From: Amycolatopsis sacchari
GTDB taxonomy: Bacteria > Actinomycetota > Actinomycetes > Mycobacteriales > Pseudonocardiaceae
Assembly: GCF_900114035.1 (NCBI RefSeq)
Contig: NZ_FORP01000017.1
Location: forward strand, 62,001-126,000
Length of the DNA stretch: 64,000 nt
Direction: 5' to 3'
In this document: positions 25,211 to 34,068 of the stretch, piece after piece
Position numbering within the stretch: position 1 is the stretch's first letter
How the letters are laid out: each line of letters opens with the position of its first letter
Position numbers and translations under genes: made by a program
Notes under the pieces: model-generated
What the model saw: only the letters and a program-made list of their open reading frames with translations
What the model was told of the DNA's origin: nothing
The model's database searches: none

Positions 25211-25309
25211 CGTGTCCTCCGGTCGGTAGGGGGGCCAGGATTCGTACCAATGCGTAACGGTTGAGTGACTCAGCGCACCCGGCGGTGTCCGTCGTCCTTA
25301 TCGTGGAGT

Positions 25310-25666
25310 ATGACCGAGAACTCGCCCCTTGCGGTGATGCGGCAGGTCGAGTTGAACCAGCTCCTGATGGAGGTACGGCGCCGTCAGGTTGACCCGCACG
25401 TCCTCGTCACGGAGCTGGATCTGCTCGGTGACGACCTGTTCTCCCACCGGATCAGCCCCGCCGAACGGCGGCGCTCCCTCGCACTGGTCCTGCTCGGGAT
25501 CCTCACCGGGATCCTGCTGGTCGGTGTGCTCGTGCTGGCGCTGCTGAGCCAGCCCATCCCGGACCTGCTCTCCGGCCTCGCCGGCAGCGGGCTCGGTGCC
25601 ATCGCCGGGATCCTGACGTCCTCCGGCGCCCCCATCGATGTCCCGAGGGCGGGAACACCGGTCTAG
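25310..25666 (+). CDS. Small membrane protein of unknown function
   Basis: 118 residues from ATG 25310 (GTGGAGT upstream); a 15-residue longer frame lacks a site. The N-terminal 50 residues are charged and cytoplasmic (MRQVELNQLLMEVRRRQVDP). Two hydrophobic segments follow: SLALVLLGILTGILLVGVLV at about 56-75, and a weaker one, GLAGSGLGAIAGILTSSG. It ends in a proline-rich tail. Family not recognised. Confidence 0.72.
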   Translation: MTENSPLAVMRQVELNQLLMEVRRRQVDPHVLVTELDLLGDDLFSHRISPAERRRSLALVLLGILTGILLVGVLVLALLSQPIPDLLSGLAGSGLGAIAGILTSSGAPIDVPRAGTPV

Positions 25667-25738
25667 CGGTTTGGATGGCTTGCGAGCCGGTGCGGGTAGC
25701 GGAACCTGAGGCCCGCCCGCCAGCCCGACCACCACGCC

Positions 25739-25909
25739 TCACGGACGCTCCGCGGCTGTGCCTCCCACCACGTCAGCGCTGTCCTCGCGAGGAACCGCCC
25801 ACCCGTCGCCCACCACCACCCTCAACGGACGCGCTCCGCGCGGCAGAGCCGATTCAGACCCGCGGCGGTGCCGGTTGCGCGGGTGGGAAAAGCTGCGGCT
25901 GCGCGACAT
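25739..25909 (-). CDS. Possible 56-aa basic peptide in a repeat-bearing intergenic segment
   Basis: An open frame starts at ATG 25909, five bases after the ROK gene stop. It gives a basic, histidine- and arginine-rich N-terminus (MSRSRSFSHPRNRHRRGSES) and then VVVGDGWAVPREDS. No ribosome site is seen. The same stretch contains an imperfect direct repeat on the minus strand (GGAGCG..TCCGTTGAGGGTGG and GGAGCGTCCGTGAGGCGTGG) about 80-90 bp apart. It may be a repeated intergenic element rather than a gene. Confidence 0.25.
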   Translation of the reverse strand: MSRSRSFSHPRNRHRRGSESALPRGARPLRVVVGDGWAVPREDSADVVGGTAAERP

Positions 25910-25914
25910 CACAT

Positions 25915-27084
25915 CTAGCCCAGCCACCGCACCGGGTCGGCGAGGAGGGTGGACAGGGCGCGGAAGGCGGCGCCCGTCGCGCCGGGGGCTGGGATCGGTT
26001 GTGCCGCCTCGATCTTCGGCGGGGTCCAGCGGGCGGACAGCACACGGGTCCGCAGCTGCTCCTCCAGGTCGTCCCGGAGCAGGTCGGCGAGGTGGGCCAG
26101 GTGCCCGCCGAGCACGACGGTGGGGATGTCGAGCACGTTGACCACTCCCGCCAGCGCCACCCCGAGCGCCCGCGCCGCCGTCCCGATCGCGGCGAGTGCC
26201 CGTGCGTCCCCCTCGGTCGCACGGGCTGCCAGTTCCGCCGGGCTCGACAAGCCGGCCGCGGCCAGCAGCGCCGTCCTGCCCGCGTAGGTCTCCAGGCACC
26301 CCGTCGACCCGCAGCGGCAGCGCGGGCCGTTCGGGTCGGCGGTGACGTGCCCGATCTCGCCGGCCCAGCCGTGCCGCCCGCTCATCACCCTGCCGCCGAG
26401 CACCGCGGCCCCGCCGATGCCGATTTCGCCTGACAGGTAGACGAAATCCGACACCGCGCCGGGCCTGCCGGGTGCCGTCTCCGCGACGGTGCGCGCCGCG
26501 AGCGCGGCTTCGTTGTCCACCAGCAGGTCCAGCCCGTCCGGCACCGCGTCCCGCAGCAGCGGTTCCGGGCGCACGTCCGACCAGCCGAGGTTCGGCGCGC
26601 GCAGCAGCGTGCCCGTTTCCGCCGCGACCAGACCGGGCAGCGCCAGCCCCGCGCCCGTCAGCGTGACCGGGCGCGGCAGGTCGCCGAGCACCCTCCGGCA
26701 CAGCCGCGCGAGCCTGCCGAGCGTGGCTTCCGGGTCGCTGCCCACGAAGTCGTCCTGCTCCTGCGCCTCGCCGACGACCTCGCCCCGCAGGTCGATCACC
26801 CGCACCGCGAGGTAGCCGGCGTTGACCTGCAGCCCGAGCGCGGCGAACCGCGAGCCCGGCACGAGCGGGGTGGCCGGCCGTCCCCGGCCCGCCGCGGCGG
26901 GCTCGGTCTCGGCGAGCACCCCGCCCGCGACCAGTTCGTCGACCAGCCGCGACGCGGTCGCCCTGGTCATCGACGTGGCGGCGGCGACGTCGGCGCGCGA
27001 CGGCGGGAGCGCCGCCGCGCACACCGTGCGGGCCACCAGCGCCAGGTTGGTGGCCCGCAGGGTCGACTGCCGCGCGCTCGTCAC
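25915..27084 (-). CDS. xylR: ROK-family transcriptional regulator (XylR-like)
   Basis: 389 residues. A winged HTH at about 10-65 (ADVAAATSMTRATASRLVDEL) is followed by a ROK sugar-kinase-like domain. That domain has DNEAALAA near 190, EIGIGGAAVLGG, and the zinc motif C-x-C-G-x-x-G-C (PRCRCGSTGCLETYAG). It starts 4 bp after the xylA stop on the same strand, so it is co-transcribed with xylose isomerase. It is probably a xylose-responsive repressor of this operon. The intact kinase fold does not prove catalytic activity. Confidence 0.9.
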   Translation of the reverse strand: MTSARQSTLRATNLALVARTVCAAALPPSRADVAAATSMTRATASRLVDELVAGGVLAETEPAAAGRGRPATPLVPGSRFAALGLQVNAGYLAVRVIDLRGEVVGEAQEQDDFVGSDPEATLGRLARLCRRVLGDLPRPVTLTGAGLALPGLVAAETGTLLRAPNLGWSDVRPEPLLRDAVPDGLDLLVDNEAALAARTVAETAPGRPGAVSDFVYLSGEIGIGGAAVLGGRVMSGRHGWAGEIGHVTADPNGPRCRCGSTGCLETYAGRTALLAAAGLSSPAELAARATEGDARALAAIGTAARALGVALAGVVNVLDIPTVVLGGHLAHLADLLRDDLEEQLRTRVLSARWTPPKIEAAQPIPAPGATGAAFRALSTLLADPVRWLG

Positions 27085-27088
27085 CGGC

Positions 27089-28267
27089 TCAGCCGATGAG
27101 GTGCTCGAGGGCCAGGTTCTGCAGCCGGACGAAACCGAAGTCCCGCTGCGCGGCCTTCTCCGGGTCGAACCCGTCGTCGGTGGCCAGGAACGACTCGACG
27201 CTCTCGCCCGGGTCCAGCGTCGGCGTCGCCAGGTCGTACACGCCCGCGTACGCCATCGCCTCCTGCACCCGCGAGTCGGCGCGGAAGGCCTTCGCCTTGT
27301 CCGCCAGCATCAGGTACGTCGACATGCAGGCGCGCGCCGACTCCCAGACGCCGTCGAGGTACTCCGTGCGCGAGGGCTTGTAGTCGAAGTGCCGGGGACC
27401 GGTGTAGCGCGGGCCGTCGGGGTAGCCGGGGAAGCCGTTCTCGATCAGGTCCACGGTGAAGAACGCGGAGATCAGGTCGCCGTGCCCGAAGACCAGGTCC
27501 TGGTCGTACTTGAGCCCGCGCTGCCCGTTGAGGTCGATGTGGAACAGCTTGCCGCTCCACAGCGCCTGCCCGAGCGCGTGCGTGTAGTTGAGGTTGGCCA
27601 TCTGCTCGTGCCCGGTCTCGGGGTTGAGGCCGACGATGTCGCCGTGCTCCAGCTGCGCGATGAGCGCGAGCGCGTGGCCGACGGTGGGCAGGAAGATGTC
27701 ACCCCGCGGCTCGTTCGGCTTCGGCTCCAGGCCGATGCGCAGGTCGTAGCCCTGGGACTTGATGTAGCCCGCGACGGTGTCCAGGCCCTCCTTGTACCGC
27801 TCGAAGGCGGCGTAGACGTCCTTCGAACCGTCGTACTCGGCACCCTCGCGGCCGCCCCACATGACGAACGTGCTCGCGCCCATGTCGGCCGCGAGGTCCA
27901 CCGCCTGCAGGATCTTGCGCAGCCCGAACCGCCGGATCGAGCGGTCGTTCGAGGTCAGGCCGCCGTCCTTGAACACGGGGTGGCTGAAGGTGTTGGTGGT
28001 GACCATCTCGATCACGAGGCCGGCCTTGTCGGCCGCGTCCTTGAGCCGCCCGCTGATCCGCTGCTTCGTCGCGGTGTCCGCGTCGAACGGGAAGACGTCG
28101 TTGTCGTGGAACGTGATGCCCCACGCACCCAGTTCGGCGAGCTTGTCGGAGTACTCCCACGGGTCGAGCGCGGGCCGGCTCGGACCCCCGAAGGGGTCGG
28201 TCCCGGTCCAGCCGACGGTCCACAGACCGAACGAGAACTTGTCTTCGGGGGTGGGCTGGCGCAGCAT
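27089..28267 (-). CDS. xylA: Xylose isomerase
   Basis: 392 residues from ATG 28267, which follows GGAGGAGCGAAG and yields the standard actinobacterial start ([16 protein letters not shown]). An earlier ATG at 28294 adds nine atypical residues. Catalytic features are [10 protein letters not shown] with the active-site His, [11 protein letters not shown] (metal Glu and active-site Lys) and [10 protein letters not shown]. It interconverts D-xylose and D-xylulose (and glucose/fructose) with Mg or Co in the cytoplasm. No xylulokinase gene is adjacent. An AT-rich patch at about 28283-28306 upstream may hold the promoter. Confidence 0.96.
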   Translation of the reverse strand: MLRQPTPEDKFSFGLWTVGWTGTDPFGGPSRPALDPWEYSDKLAELGAWGITFHDNDVFPFDADTATKQRISGRLKDAADKAGLVIEMVTTNTFSHPVFKDGGLTSNDRSIRRFGLRKILQAVDLAADMGASTFVMWGGREGAEYDGSKDVYAAFERYKEGLDTVAGYIKSQGYDLRIGLEPKPNEPRGDIFLPTVGHALALIAQLEHGDIVGLNPETGHEQMANLNYTHALGQALWSGKLFHIDLNGQRGLKYDQDLVFGHGDLISAFFTVDLIENGFPGYPDGPRYTGPRHFDYKPSRTEYLDGVWESARACMSTYLMLADKAKAFRADSRVQEAMAYAGVYDLATPTLDPGESVESFLATDDGFDPEKAAQRDFGFVRLQNLALEHLIG

Positions 28268-28344
28268 CTTCGCTCCTCCATTTTGTTTTTCCATGTAACT
28301 TATTCGCGGACGTGGAGGAGCGTCAAGGGGCCGGGGTCACCGGA

Positions 28345-28965
28345 TCAGCGGCGGACGACGCCCAGGACGCCGCCGATCAGGGAGACGACCCCGGCGATGA
28401 GGAAGAAGTAGTAGCCCAGCGACGTGCTGTCGGGGTTCGGGTCGCCCCCGGTCAGCCAGAACACCGCGCCGACGACCATGAACACCGACAGCACGAGCGT
28501 CACGACGCCGATCGGCCGGTGGTTGCGCATCGGCACGAACATCGTCGCCCCGAGCAGGATCTCCAGCGCGCCGCCGATGAGGACCGCCCACACGCCGATC
28601 TCGATCAGGGTCGCGCTCGAACCCGCGCCGAACGCGCTCGCCGCGCTCGCCAGGTCGGCGACGTCCATGCCGGTGGCGTGGACGTTCGAGAAGCTCGAGT
28701 CGATCCACGGCAGGAAGAACTGCAGCACGCCGAACAGGCCGCCGAGGACGAGCACCGCGCCGGCCCAGATGTTGGGCCGCGAGAGCGCGGGCGGCTGCCC
28801 CCACTGGCCCGGCTGGCCGTAGGGCCCCGGCTGCCCGTACCCGTACTGCTGCTGCCCGTACGGCCCCGGCTGCTGCGGGTACTGCCCCGTGGGGGGCTGC
28901 TGCGGGTACTGCCCCGGCTGCTGGCCGTACGGGTTCCACTGCGGTGGCTGGTTCGGATAGCTCAC
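28345..28965 (-). CDS. Membrane protein with Pro/Gln/Tyr/Gly-rich N-terminus
   Basis: 206 residues, GTG start. Residues 1-60 are a low-complexity tail of PYGQQPGQYPQQ-type repeats, a common cytoplasmic leader in actinobacterial membrane proteins. Four hydrophobic segments follow (IWAGAVLVLGGLFGVLQFF; LIEIGVWAVLIGGALEILL; IGVVTLVLSVFMVVGAVFW; YFFLIAGVVSLIGGVLGVV). No enzyme motif. Function unknown. Confidence 0.82.
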   Translation of the reverse strand: MSYPNQPPQWNPYGQQPGQYPQQPPTGQYPQQPGPYGQQQYGYGQPGPYGQPGQWGQPPALSRPNIWAGAVLVLGGLFGVLQFFLPWIDSSFSNVHATGMDVADLASAASAFGAGSSATLIEIGVWAVLIGGALEILLGATMFVPMRNHRPIGVVTLVLSVFMVVGAVFWLTGGDPNPDSTSLGYYFFLIAGVVSLIGGVLGVVRR

Positions 28966-29044
28966 GGTGCCCCCTGGAGAAAACGGCTTCCTGCTCGCGC
29001 GGAATCGTACTGCCCCCGGGGCCCGGTACCACCCCGCCGAGCCG

Positions 29045-30265
29045 TCACGCCCGGCTCGGTTCCACCGTTTCGCCCAGTGTGAAGCCCCGCACCAGGAGCA
29101 CGGTGAGCCCGGCGAGGGCGACCTGCGCCAGCCCGGAGATCACGAACGTCGTGCTCGCGTGACCCGCCAGGCGCGTCAGCGCGCCGCCGAGCAGTGCCCC
29201 GACGGGCACCGCCCCCCACACGACCGTGCGCCACGCGCCGAGCACCCTGCCGAGCAGCTCGCCGGGGACGAGCGCGTGCCGGGCCGTCGCGAGCACGACG
29301 TTGACCGCCACGACCGCGGCCGCGAACACCCCGAAGCACACCGCCGCGGCGACCGAGTGCCGGATCAGCCCCATGGCGAGGAAACCGAGCCCGCCGGCCA
29401 GGATCCCGCCCACCAGCACGGAAGTCCGGCCGGTGCGCCGGACGAGCCACGGCGCGGCGGCGGCGCCGGCCAGCCCGCCGAGCCCGCCCACGAAGCTGAA
29501 CACCCCGAACGCCGCCTCGCTCAGCCGCAGGTCTTCGAGGGCGTAGAGGACGAGCTGCGCCTGCGCGAGCTCGCTGGTGACGCTGATCAGCCCCGCGACC
29601 AGCACCAGGCGCAGCAGCAACGGGTTCCGGGCGAGCCAGCGCAGCCCGTCGGCGAGATCGGTGCGCAACCGCGTGGGGTTCGCGGGCGCGCGCGGCCGGT
29701 AGCTGCCCGCCATGCCGAGCAGCAGTGCGGCCGCGATCGCGAACCCGGCGGAGGAGAGCAGGAACGGCAGCGTGGCGAACAGGGCGAACGTGGCGCTGCC
29801 GAGCGGGCCGCCGAGGAAGGTCTGGCCGAGGATCTCGGCGGCCTGGAACCGGCTGTTGGCCTGCTCCAGCCTGCCGCCCTCGGCCACGGCGGGGATCACC
29901 GCGTTCACCGCGCTCTCGGCCACCGTCTCCGCGGCGCCCAGCAGCAGGGCCACGAGGTAGATCAGCCAGATCGACAGCGCGCCGGACCACAGGAGCACCG
30001 CCGTGCCGAGGACGAGCACGGCCCTGGCGGCGTTGGCGAGCAGCATCGCCCGCCTGCGGTCGACGCGGTCCACGAGCGCGCCCGCGACCGTGCCCAGCAG
30101 CAGCCACGGCACGAACTGCGTCGCCGACAGCGCGCCGATCTGCACCGGGTCACGCGTGATCGTGGTGGCCAGCAAGGGAAAAGCGACCTTGCCGATGCCG
30201 TCCGCGAGGTTGCCGGCACCCGCCGACCCCAGCAGCCACCACACTCGACGACCCGACAACGACAT
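29045..30265 (-). CDS. MFS transporter (enterobactin-exporter/EntS-like group)
   Basis: 406 residues from ATG 30265 (the upstream in-frame GTG at 30298 is less likely). About 12 hydrophobic segments; GTVAGALVDRVDRRRAML is the MFS loop 2-3 motif. The overall pattern (NLADGIGKVAFPLL at the start, GPLGSATFALFATLPFLL) fits actinobacterial MFS exporters related to macrolide or siderophore efflux. The substrate cannot be deduced. It is divergent from the SfnG-like gene. Confidence 0.85.
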   Translation of the reverse strand: MSLSGRRVWWLLGSAGAGNLADGIGKVAFPLLATTITRDPVQIGALSATQFVPWLLLGTVAGALVDRVDRRRAMLLANAARAVLVLGTAVLLWSGALSIWLIYLVALLLGAAETVAESAVNAVIPAVAEGGRLEQANSRFQAAEILGQTFLGGPLGSATFALFATLPFLLSSAGFAIAAALLLGMAGSYRPRAPANPTRLRTDLADGLRWLARNPLLLRLVLVAGLISVTSELAQAQLVLYALEDLRLSEAAFGVFSFVGGLGGLAGAAAAPWLVRRTGRTSVLVGGILAGGLGFLAMGLIRHSVAAAVCFGVFAAAVVAVNVVLATARHALVPGELLGRVLGAWRTVVWGAVPVGALLGGALTRLAGHASTTFVISGLAQVALAGLTVLLVRGFTLGETVEPSRA

Positions 30266-30428
30266 CCCCCAGGCTGGCACTTCCCGTGAACTCCACAATC
30301 ACAGTACGGGCAACTCGCCGCAACGGGGCCGGAATCGGCCGGACGACTCATCCGGGTGATGCCGGGTGGAGTAGTCCAGATGCTGAACGGTTTTGCGCCC
30401 ATTCGCCGTCGTTGCTCTACTCCCTGTC

Positions 30429-31571
30429 GTGGCCGAAAACGAAAACCCGTACGGGGAACTCCTCAAATTCGCCTACTGGGTCCCGAACGTCAGCGGCGGA
30501 CTCGTCACGAGCAAGATCGAACAACGCACCGACTGGGGGTACGACTACAACAGGGAACTCGCCGTCCTGGCCGAGCGCAACGGGTTCGAGTACGCGCTCA
30601 CGCAGGTCCGCTACACCGCCAGCTACGGTGCCGCCTACCAGCACGAATCCACCGGCTTCAGCCTCGCGCTGCTGCTCGCGACGCAGCGGCTCAAGGTGAT
30701 CGCCGCGGTGCACCCCGGTCTGTGGCACCCCGGTGTGCTGGCGAAGTTCGTGGCCAGCGCCGACGTCCTTTCCGGTGGCCGCGCGGCGGTCAACGTGGTG
30801 AGCGGCTGGTTCAAGGACGAATTCACCGGATTGGGCGAGCCGTGGCTGGAGCACGACGAGCGCTACCGCCGTTCGGAGGAGTTCATCCGCGTGCTGCGGG
30901 AACTGTGGACCGACGACCACGCGGAATTCCGCGGCGACTTCTACCGCATTCACGACTTCGACATCAAGCCCAAACCGCTCACCGGACCGGGGCGTCCGCA
31001 TCCCGAGATCTTCCAGGGCGGCAACTCGACCGCCGCCCGCAAGCTCGCCGGGCGCGTGTCCGACTGGTACTTCAGCAACGGCAAGGACTTCGACGGGTTC
31101 TCCGAGCAGGTCGACGAGGTGCGCGGGTACGCCGCCGAGCACGGCCGCACCGTCCGCTTCGGACTGAACGGCTTCGTCATCGCCCGTGACACCGAGCGCG
31201 AGGCGAAGGACGTCCTGCGTGAGATCGTGGAGAAGGCGGACACCCAGGCCGTCGAAGGGTTCCGCGGCGCCGTCAAGCAGGCTGGTAAGTCCACATCGGA
31301 CGGCAAGGGGATGTGGGCCGACTCCGAGTTCGCCGATCTCGTGCAGTACAACGACGGCTTCCGCACCGGGCTGATCGGCACGCCCGAGCAGATCGCCGAT
31401 CGCGCGATCGAGTACAAGCGACGTGGCGCGAACCTGCTGCTGCTCGGTTTCCTGCACTATCACGAGGACGTCGAATACTTCGGCAGGAACGTGCTGCCGA
31501 TCATCCGTGAGAAGGAACGCGACCTCGCCCGCGGGGCCGCGACACCCGAACCCGTGGGGAGCCTGTCATGA
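30429..31571 (+). CDS. sfnG: LLM-class flavin-dependent monooxygenase, SfnG-like
   Basis: 380 residues from GTG 30429. The bacterial luciferase-like fold shows KFAYWVPNVSGGLVTSKI at the N-terminus, ADVLSGGRAAVNVVSGWFKDEF near 120-140 and the QGGNSTAARKLAGRVSDWYF stretch. This matches the dimethylsulfone monooxygenase SfnG group, which uses FMNH2 to cleave sulfones to sulfinates for sulfur supply. It overlaps the next gene by four bases (ATGA), and that gene is also of the sulfone-sulfur type. Confidence 0.85.
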   Translation: MAENENPYGELLKFAYWVPNVSGGLVTSKIEQRTDWGYDYNRELAVLAERNGFEYALTQVRYTASYGAAYQHESTGFSLALLLATQRLKVIAAVHPGLWHPGVLAKFVASADVLSGGRAAVNVVSGWFKDEFTGLGEPWLEHDERYRRSEEFIRVLRELWTDDHAEFRGDFYRIHDFDIKPKPLTGPGRPHPEIFQGGNSTAARKLAGRVSDWYFSNGKDFDGFSEQVDEVRGYAAEHGRTVRFGLNGFVIARDTEREAKDVLREIVEKADTQAVEGFRGAVKQAGKSTSDGKGMWADSEFADLVQYNDGFRTGLIGTPEQIADRAIEYKRRGANLLLLGFLHYHEDVEYFGRNVLPIIREKERDLARGAATPEPVGSLS

Positions 31572-32752
31572 CCAGCAGCCAGGAATGGGTCGAGATCGCG
31601 CGGGACATCGCCGCGAAGCTCGCCGTGGACGCGGTGGAGCGCGACCGGGCGCACGAGACCCCGTACGAGGAGGTGCGGCTGCTCAAGGACAGCGGCCTGG
31701 TCACCCTGCTCGGGCCGGCCGAGCACGGCGGCGGCGGGCAGACGTGGGAAACCGCGTACCGCGTGATCCGGGAGGTGGCCCGCGGCGACGGTTCGATCGG
31801 GCAGCTGCTGGGCTACCACTACCTGTGGGCGTGGGCGGTGCGGCTCGTCGGGACCGAGGCGCAGATCGCGGCCGTCGAGGAGCTGTACACGAAGGACAAG
31901 CTGTTCTTCGGCGGGGCGGTCAACCCGCGTGACTCGGACCTGACCATCACCGAGGACGGTGACGAGCTCGTCTACTCCGGGCACAAGTCGTTCTCCACCG
32001 GCAGCAAGGTGTCCGACCTGACGGTGCTGGAGGGTGTGCTCGAAGGCACCGGGGACCACATCTTCGCGATCGTGCCGTCCCGGCAGGAGGACATCGTCTT
32101 CCACGACGACTGGGACAACATCGGCCAGCGGCTGACCGAGTCGGGCAGCGTGACGATCAAGAACGTGCGGGTCCCGTGGGCGAGCGCGGCCGGGTACGTC
32201 GACCGGAAGTTCCAGCCGCTCACGTACAACACCCTGAACGTGCCGGCGATCCAGCTCGTGTTCACGAACTTCTACCTCGGCATCGCCCAGGGAGCGCTGG
32301 ACACGGCGCTCGCGTACACCCGCGACCACACGCGAGCCTGGCCCTACGGCGGGGACGACAAGGCGTCCGCGGGGGAGGAGTGGTACATCCTCGAAGGCTA
32401 CGGGGACCTGCAGGCGAAGCTGTGGGCCGTGGAGGCGCTCGTGGACAGGGCGGGTGCGGAGATCTCGGAGGTGCTGCACGCGCCGCGCGAGCAGCTCACC
32501 CCGCAGCGGCGCGGCGAGCTGGCCGTGCTCATCGCGGCGGCGAAGCAGCGGGCGAGCGACACCGGGCTGGAGGTCGGCACGAAGATCTTCGAGCTGACCG
32601 GGGCCCGTGCCAGCGCGGCGAAGTACGGGCTGGACCGGTTCTGGCGCAACCTGCGCACGCACTCGCTGCACGACCCGGTGGCGTACAAGCGGCGTGAGGT
32701 GGGCGCGTACGCGCTGCTGGGGCAGCTGCCGGAGCCGACCTGGTACACGTGA
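31568..32752 (+). CDS. sfnB: Acyl-CoA-dehydrogenase-fold sulfur-acquisition oxidoreductase, SfnB/DszC-like
   Basis: 394 residues, ATG overlapping the SfnG stop. It has the acyl-CoA dehydrogenase fold but not its catalytic glutamate context. Features such as GGAVNPRDSDL, YSGHKSFSTGSKVSD and the helical C-terminal DTGLEVGTKIFELTGARAS match flavin-dependent SfnB/DszC monooxygenases that work on sulfur compounds. Together with SfnG it suggests use of alkyl sulfones or dimethyl sulfide derivatives when sulfate is short. A terminator hairpin follows at 32759. Confidence 0.85.
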   Translation: MTSSQEWVEIARDIAAKLAVDAVERDRAHETPYEEVRLLKDSGLVTLLGPAEHGGGGQTWETAYRVIREVARGDGSIGQLLGYHYLWAWAVRLVGTEAQIAAVEELYTKDKLFFGGAVNPRDSDLTITEDGDELVYSGHKSFSTGSKVSDLTVLEGVLEGTGDHIFAIVPSRQEDIVFHDDWDNIGQRLTESGSVTIKNVRVPWASAAGYVDRKFQPLTYNTLNVPAIQLVFTNFYLGIAQGALDTALAYTRDHTRAWPYGGDDKASAGEEWYILEGYGDLQAKLWAVEALVDRAGAEISEVLHAPREQLTPQRRGELAVLIAAAKQRASDTGLEVGTKIFELTGARASAAKYGLDRFWRNLRTHSLHDPVAYKRREVGAYALLGQLPEPTWYT

Positions 32753-32758
32753 CGAGGT

Positions 32759-32784
32759 CCGGCCCGCCGCGTGCGGCGGGCCGG
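32759..32784. terminator. GC-rich hairpin between SfnB-like and CBS genes
   Basis: CCGGCCCGCCGC (32759-32770) pairs with GCGGCGGGCCGG (32773-32784). It lies between two convergent genes (stops at 32752 and 32797) and has no T-run, as is usual in actinobacteria. Likely bidirectional. Confidence 0.65.
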
Positions 32785-32796
32785 CAACCCCGTCCG

Positions 32797-33192
32797 TCAG
32801 GAGTTGGACGTGGCAGCGCTGATGTCGCCCAGCGCGGAGTCGGAGTCCTTCTCCAGCGCCGCGTCGCCGAGGGTGAACACGCCGACCGCCCGGCCGTCCT
32901 CGACCACGGCGATGCGGCGCACCGCGGCCTCGCGCATGCGCTCGATCGCGGTGTCGATGTCGTCGTCCGGAGCGGCGGTGACCAGGTCGGAGCTGCACAC
33001 GTCCCGCAGGCGGCAGTCGCTGAGGTCGTCGCGGTCCGCCACGGCCCTGGTCACGATGTCCCGGTCGGTGACGATGCCCGCCACGCGGTCGTCGTCGAGC
33101 ACTAGCACGTTGCCGATCTCGCGCTCGCGCATGCGCTGGGCGGCCTCGCGCACGGGGGTGTCCGCGGGCAGCGCGACGGGGTTGGTGGTCAT
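32797..33192 (-). CDS. CBS-pair domain protein
   Basis: 131 residues, essentially two CBS motifs: PVREAAQRMREREIGNVLVLDDDRVAGIVTDRDI in the first half and DIDTAIERMREAAVRRIAVVEDGRAVGVFTLGD in the second. Stand-alone CBS pairs bind adenine nucleotides and regulate partners. No partner gene is adjacent, so the function is open. Confidence 0.9.
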   Translation of the reverse strand: MTTNPVALPADTPVREAAQRMREREIGNVLVLDDDRVAGIVTDRDIVTRAVADRDDLSDCRLRDVCSSDLVTAAPDDDIDTAIERMREAAVRRIAVVEDGRAVGVFTLGDAALEKDSDSALGDISAATSNS

Positions 33193-33277
33193 GACCTCGC
33201 TGAGTCGGGTGGTGTTGCCGCGAGCGGGGTGGTCAAACGCGCGGCGCTCACTCCGGACGGGTGGCCCACGGGCAGGC

Positions 33278-34015
33278 TCAGCCCGCCACGAGGGCGGCCA
33301 GCCCGTCCAGCACGCGGGCGAGGCCGAAGCGGAAGGCGTGCTCCGGGTCGTAGGCGCTGCCGTGCGCCTGCCCCGCCGCGGACCCGACGCGGACGGCCCT
33401 CGGGTAGGCCTTCTCGTCGAACACCCGCGCCAGCAACGGTTCGCTCGCGTCCCACCACGACTGGTCGTCCCGCTGCTGCGCGGCGGCCGCCTGGGCGCAC
33501 GACCGCACGAACGCCAGCAGGAACGCCAGCGCGTCGTCGAGCGTCACGTCATCGAGGTCCAGACCGTCCAAAGCGGACAATTCATGCTCGTACTTCGCCA
33601 GCTGGCCCGGTCCGAGCACGGGCCGGTTCGTCGCGATGCCCGCTGCCCACGGGTGCGTCCGGTACAGCGCCAGGTTCTCCTCCGCGACGACGGTCAGGCG
33701 CTCGCGCCAAGGGCGGCCCGACGTGTCCTCGCGCGGCATGCGGGCGTACGCGGCGTCCAGCATCAGGTCGAGCAGCTCCGCCTTGCCCGGCACGTACGTG
33801 TACAGCGTCATGGGCGCGACGCCGAGCGCCTGCGCGACACGGCGCATGCTCACCGCCTCGAGTCCCTCGGCGTCGGCGAGGGCGGTCGCGGCGTCGACCA
33901 CCGCGTCGATCGTCAGCCCCTGGCGCGGTCCCCGCTTCGGCGCCGCCACCGGATCCCGCCACAGCAGGCGCAGGGTGCGGGCCGGGTCACCGGCGCCGCT
34001 TCGTTCGGTCGACAT
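33278..34015 (-). CDS. TetR-family regulator (TetR_C_1 type)
   Basis: 245 residues; the HTH is offset to about 38-85 (IDAVVDAATALADAEGLEAVSMRRVAQALGVAPMTLYTYV). A C-terminal domain of the larger tetracycline-repressor-like class follows. It is divergent from a VOC-family gene; the 53-bp gap has GTAC-GGT-GTAC. Likely an autoregulator and repressor of the VOC gene. Confidence 0.9.
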   Translation of the reverse strand: MSTERSGAGDPARTLRLLWRDPVAAPKRGPRQGLTIDAVVDAATALADAEGLEAVSMRRVAQALGVAPMTLYTYVPGKAELLDLMLDAAYARMPREDTSGRPWRERLTVVAEENLALYRTHPWAAGIATNRPVLGPGQLAKYEHELSALDGLDLDDVTLDDALAFLLAFVRSCAQAAAAQQRDDQSWWDASEPLLARVFDEKAYPRAVRVGSAAGQAHGSAYDPEHAFRFGLARVLDGLAALVAG

Positions 34016-34042
34016 GGGGCAATCTTCGCGTATGCTTACTCT

Positions 34043-34053
34043 GTACGGTGTAC
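34043..34053. promoter_or_regulatory. GTAC-GGT-GTAC operator core
   Basis: GTAC (34043-34046) and GTAC (34050-34053) flank GGT in the gap between the divergent TetR and VOC genes. This is a typical TetR-family operator shape. Assignment to the neighbouring TetR is inference. Confidence 0.5.
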
Positions 34054-34068
34054 GAAGAAAGGGGTTCC

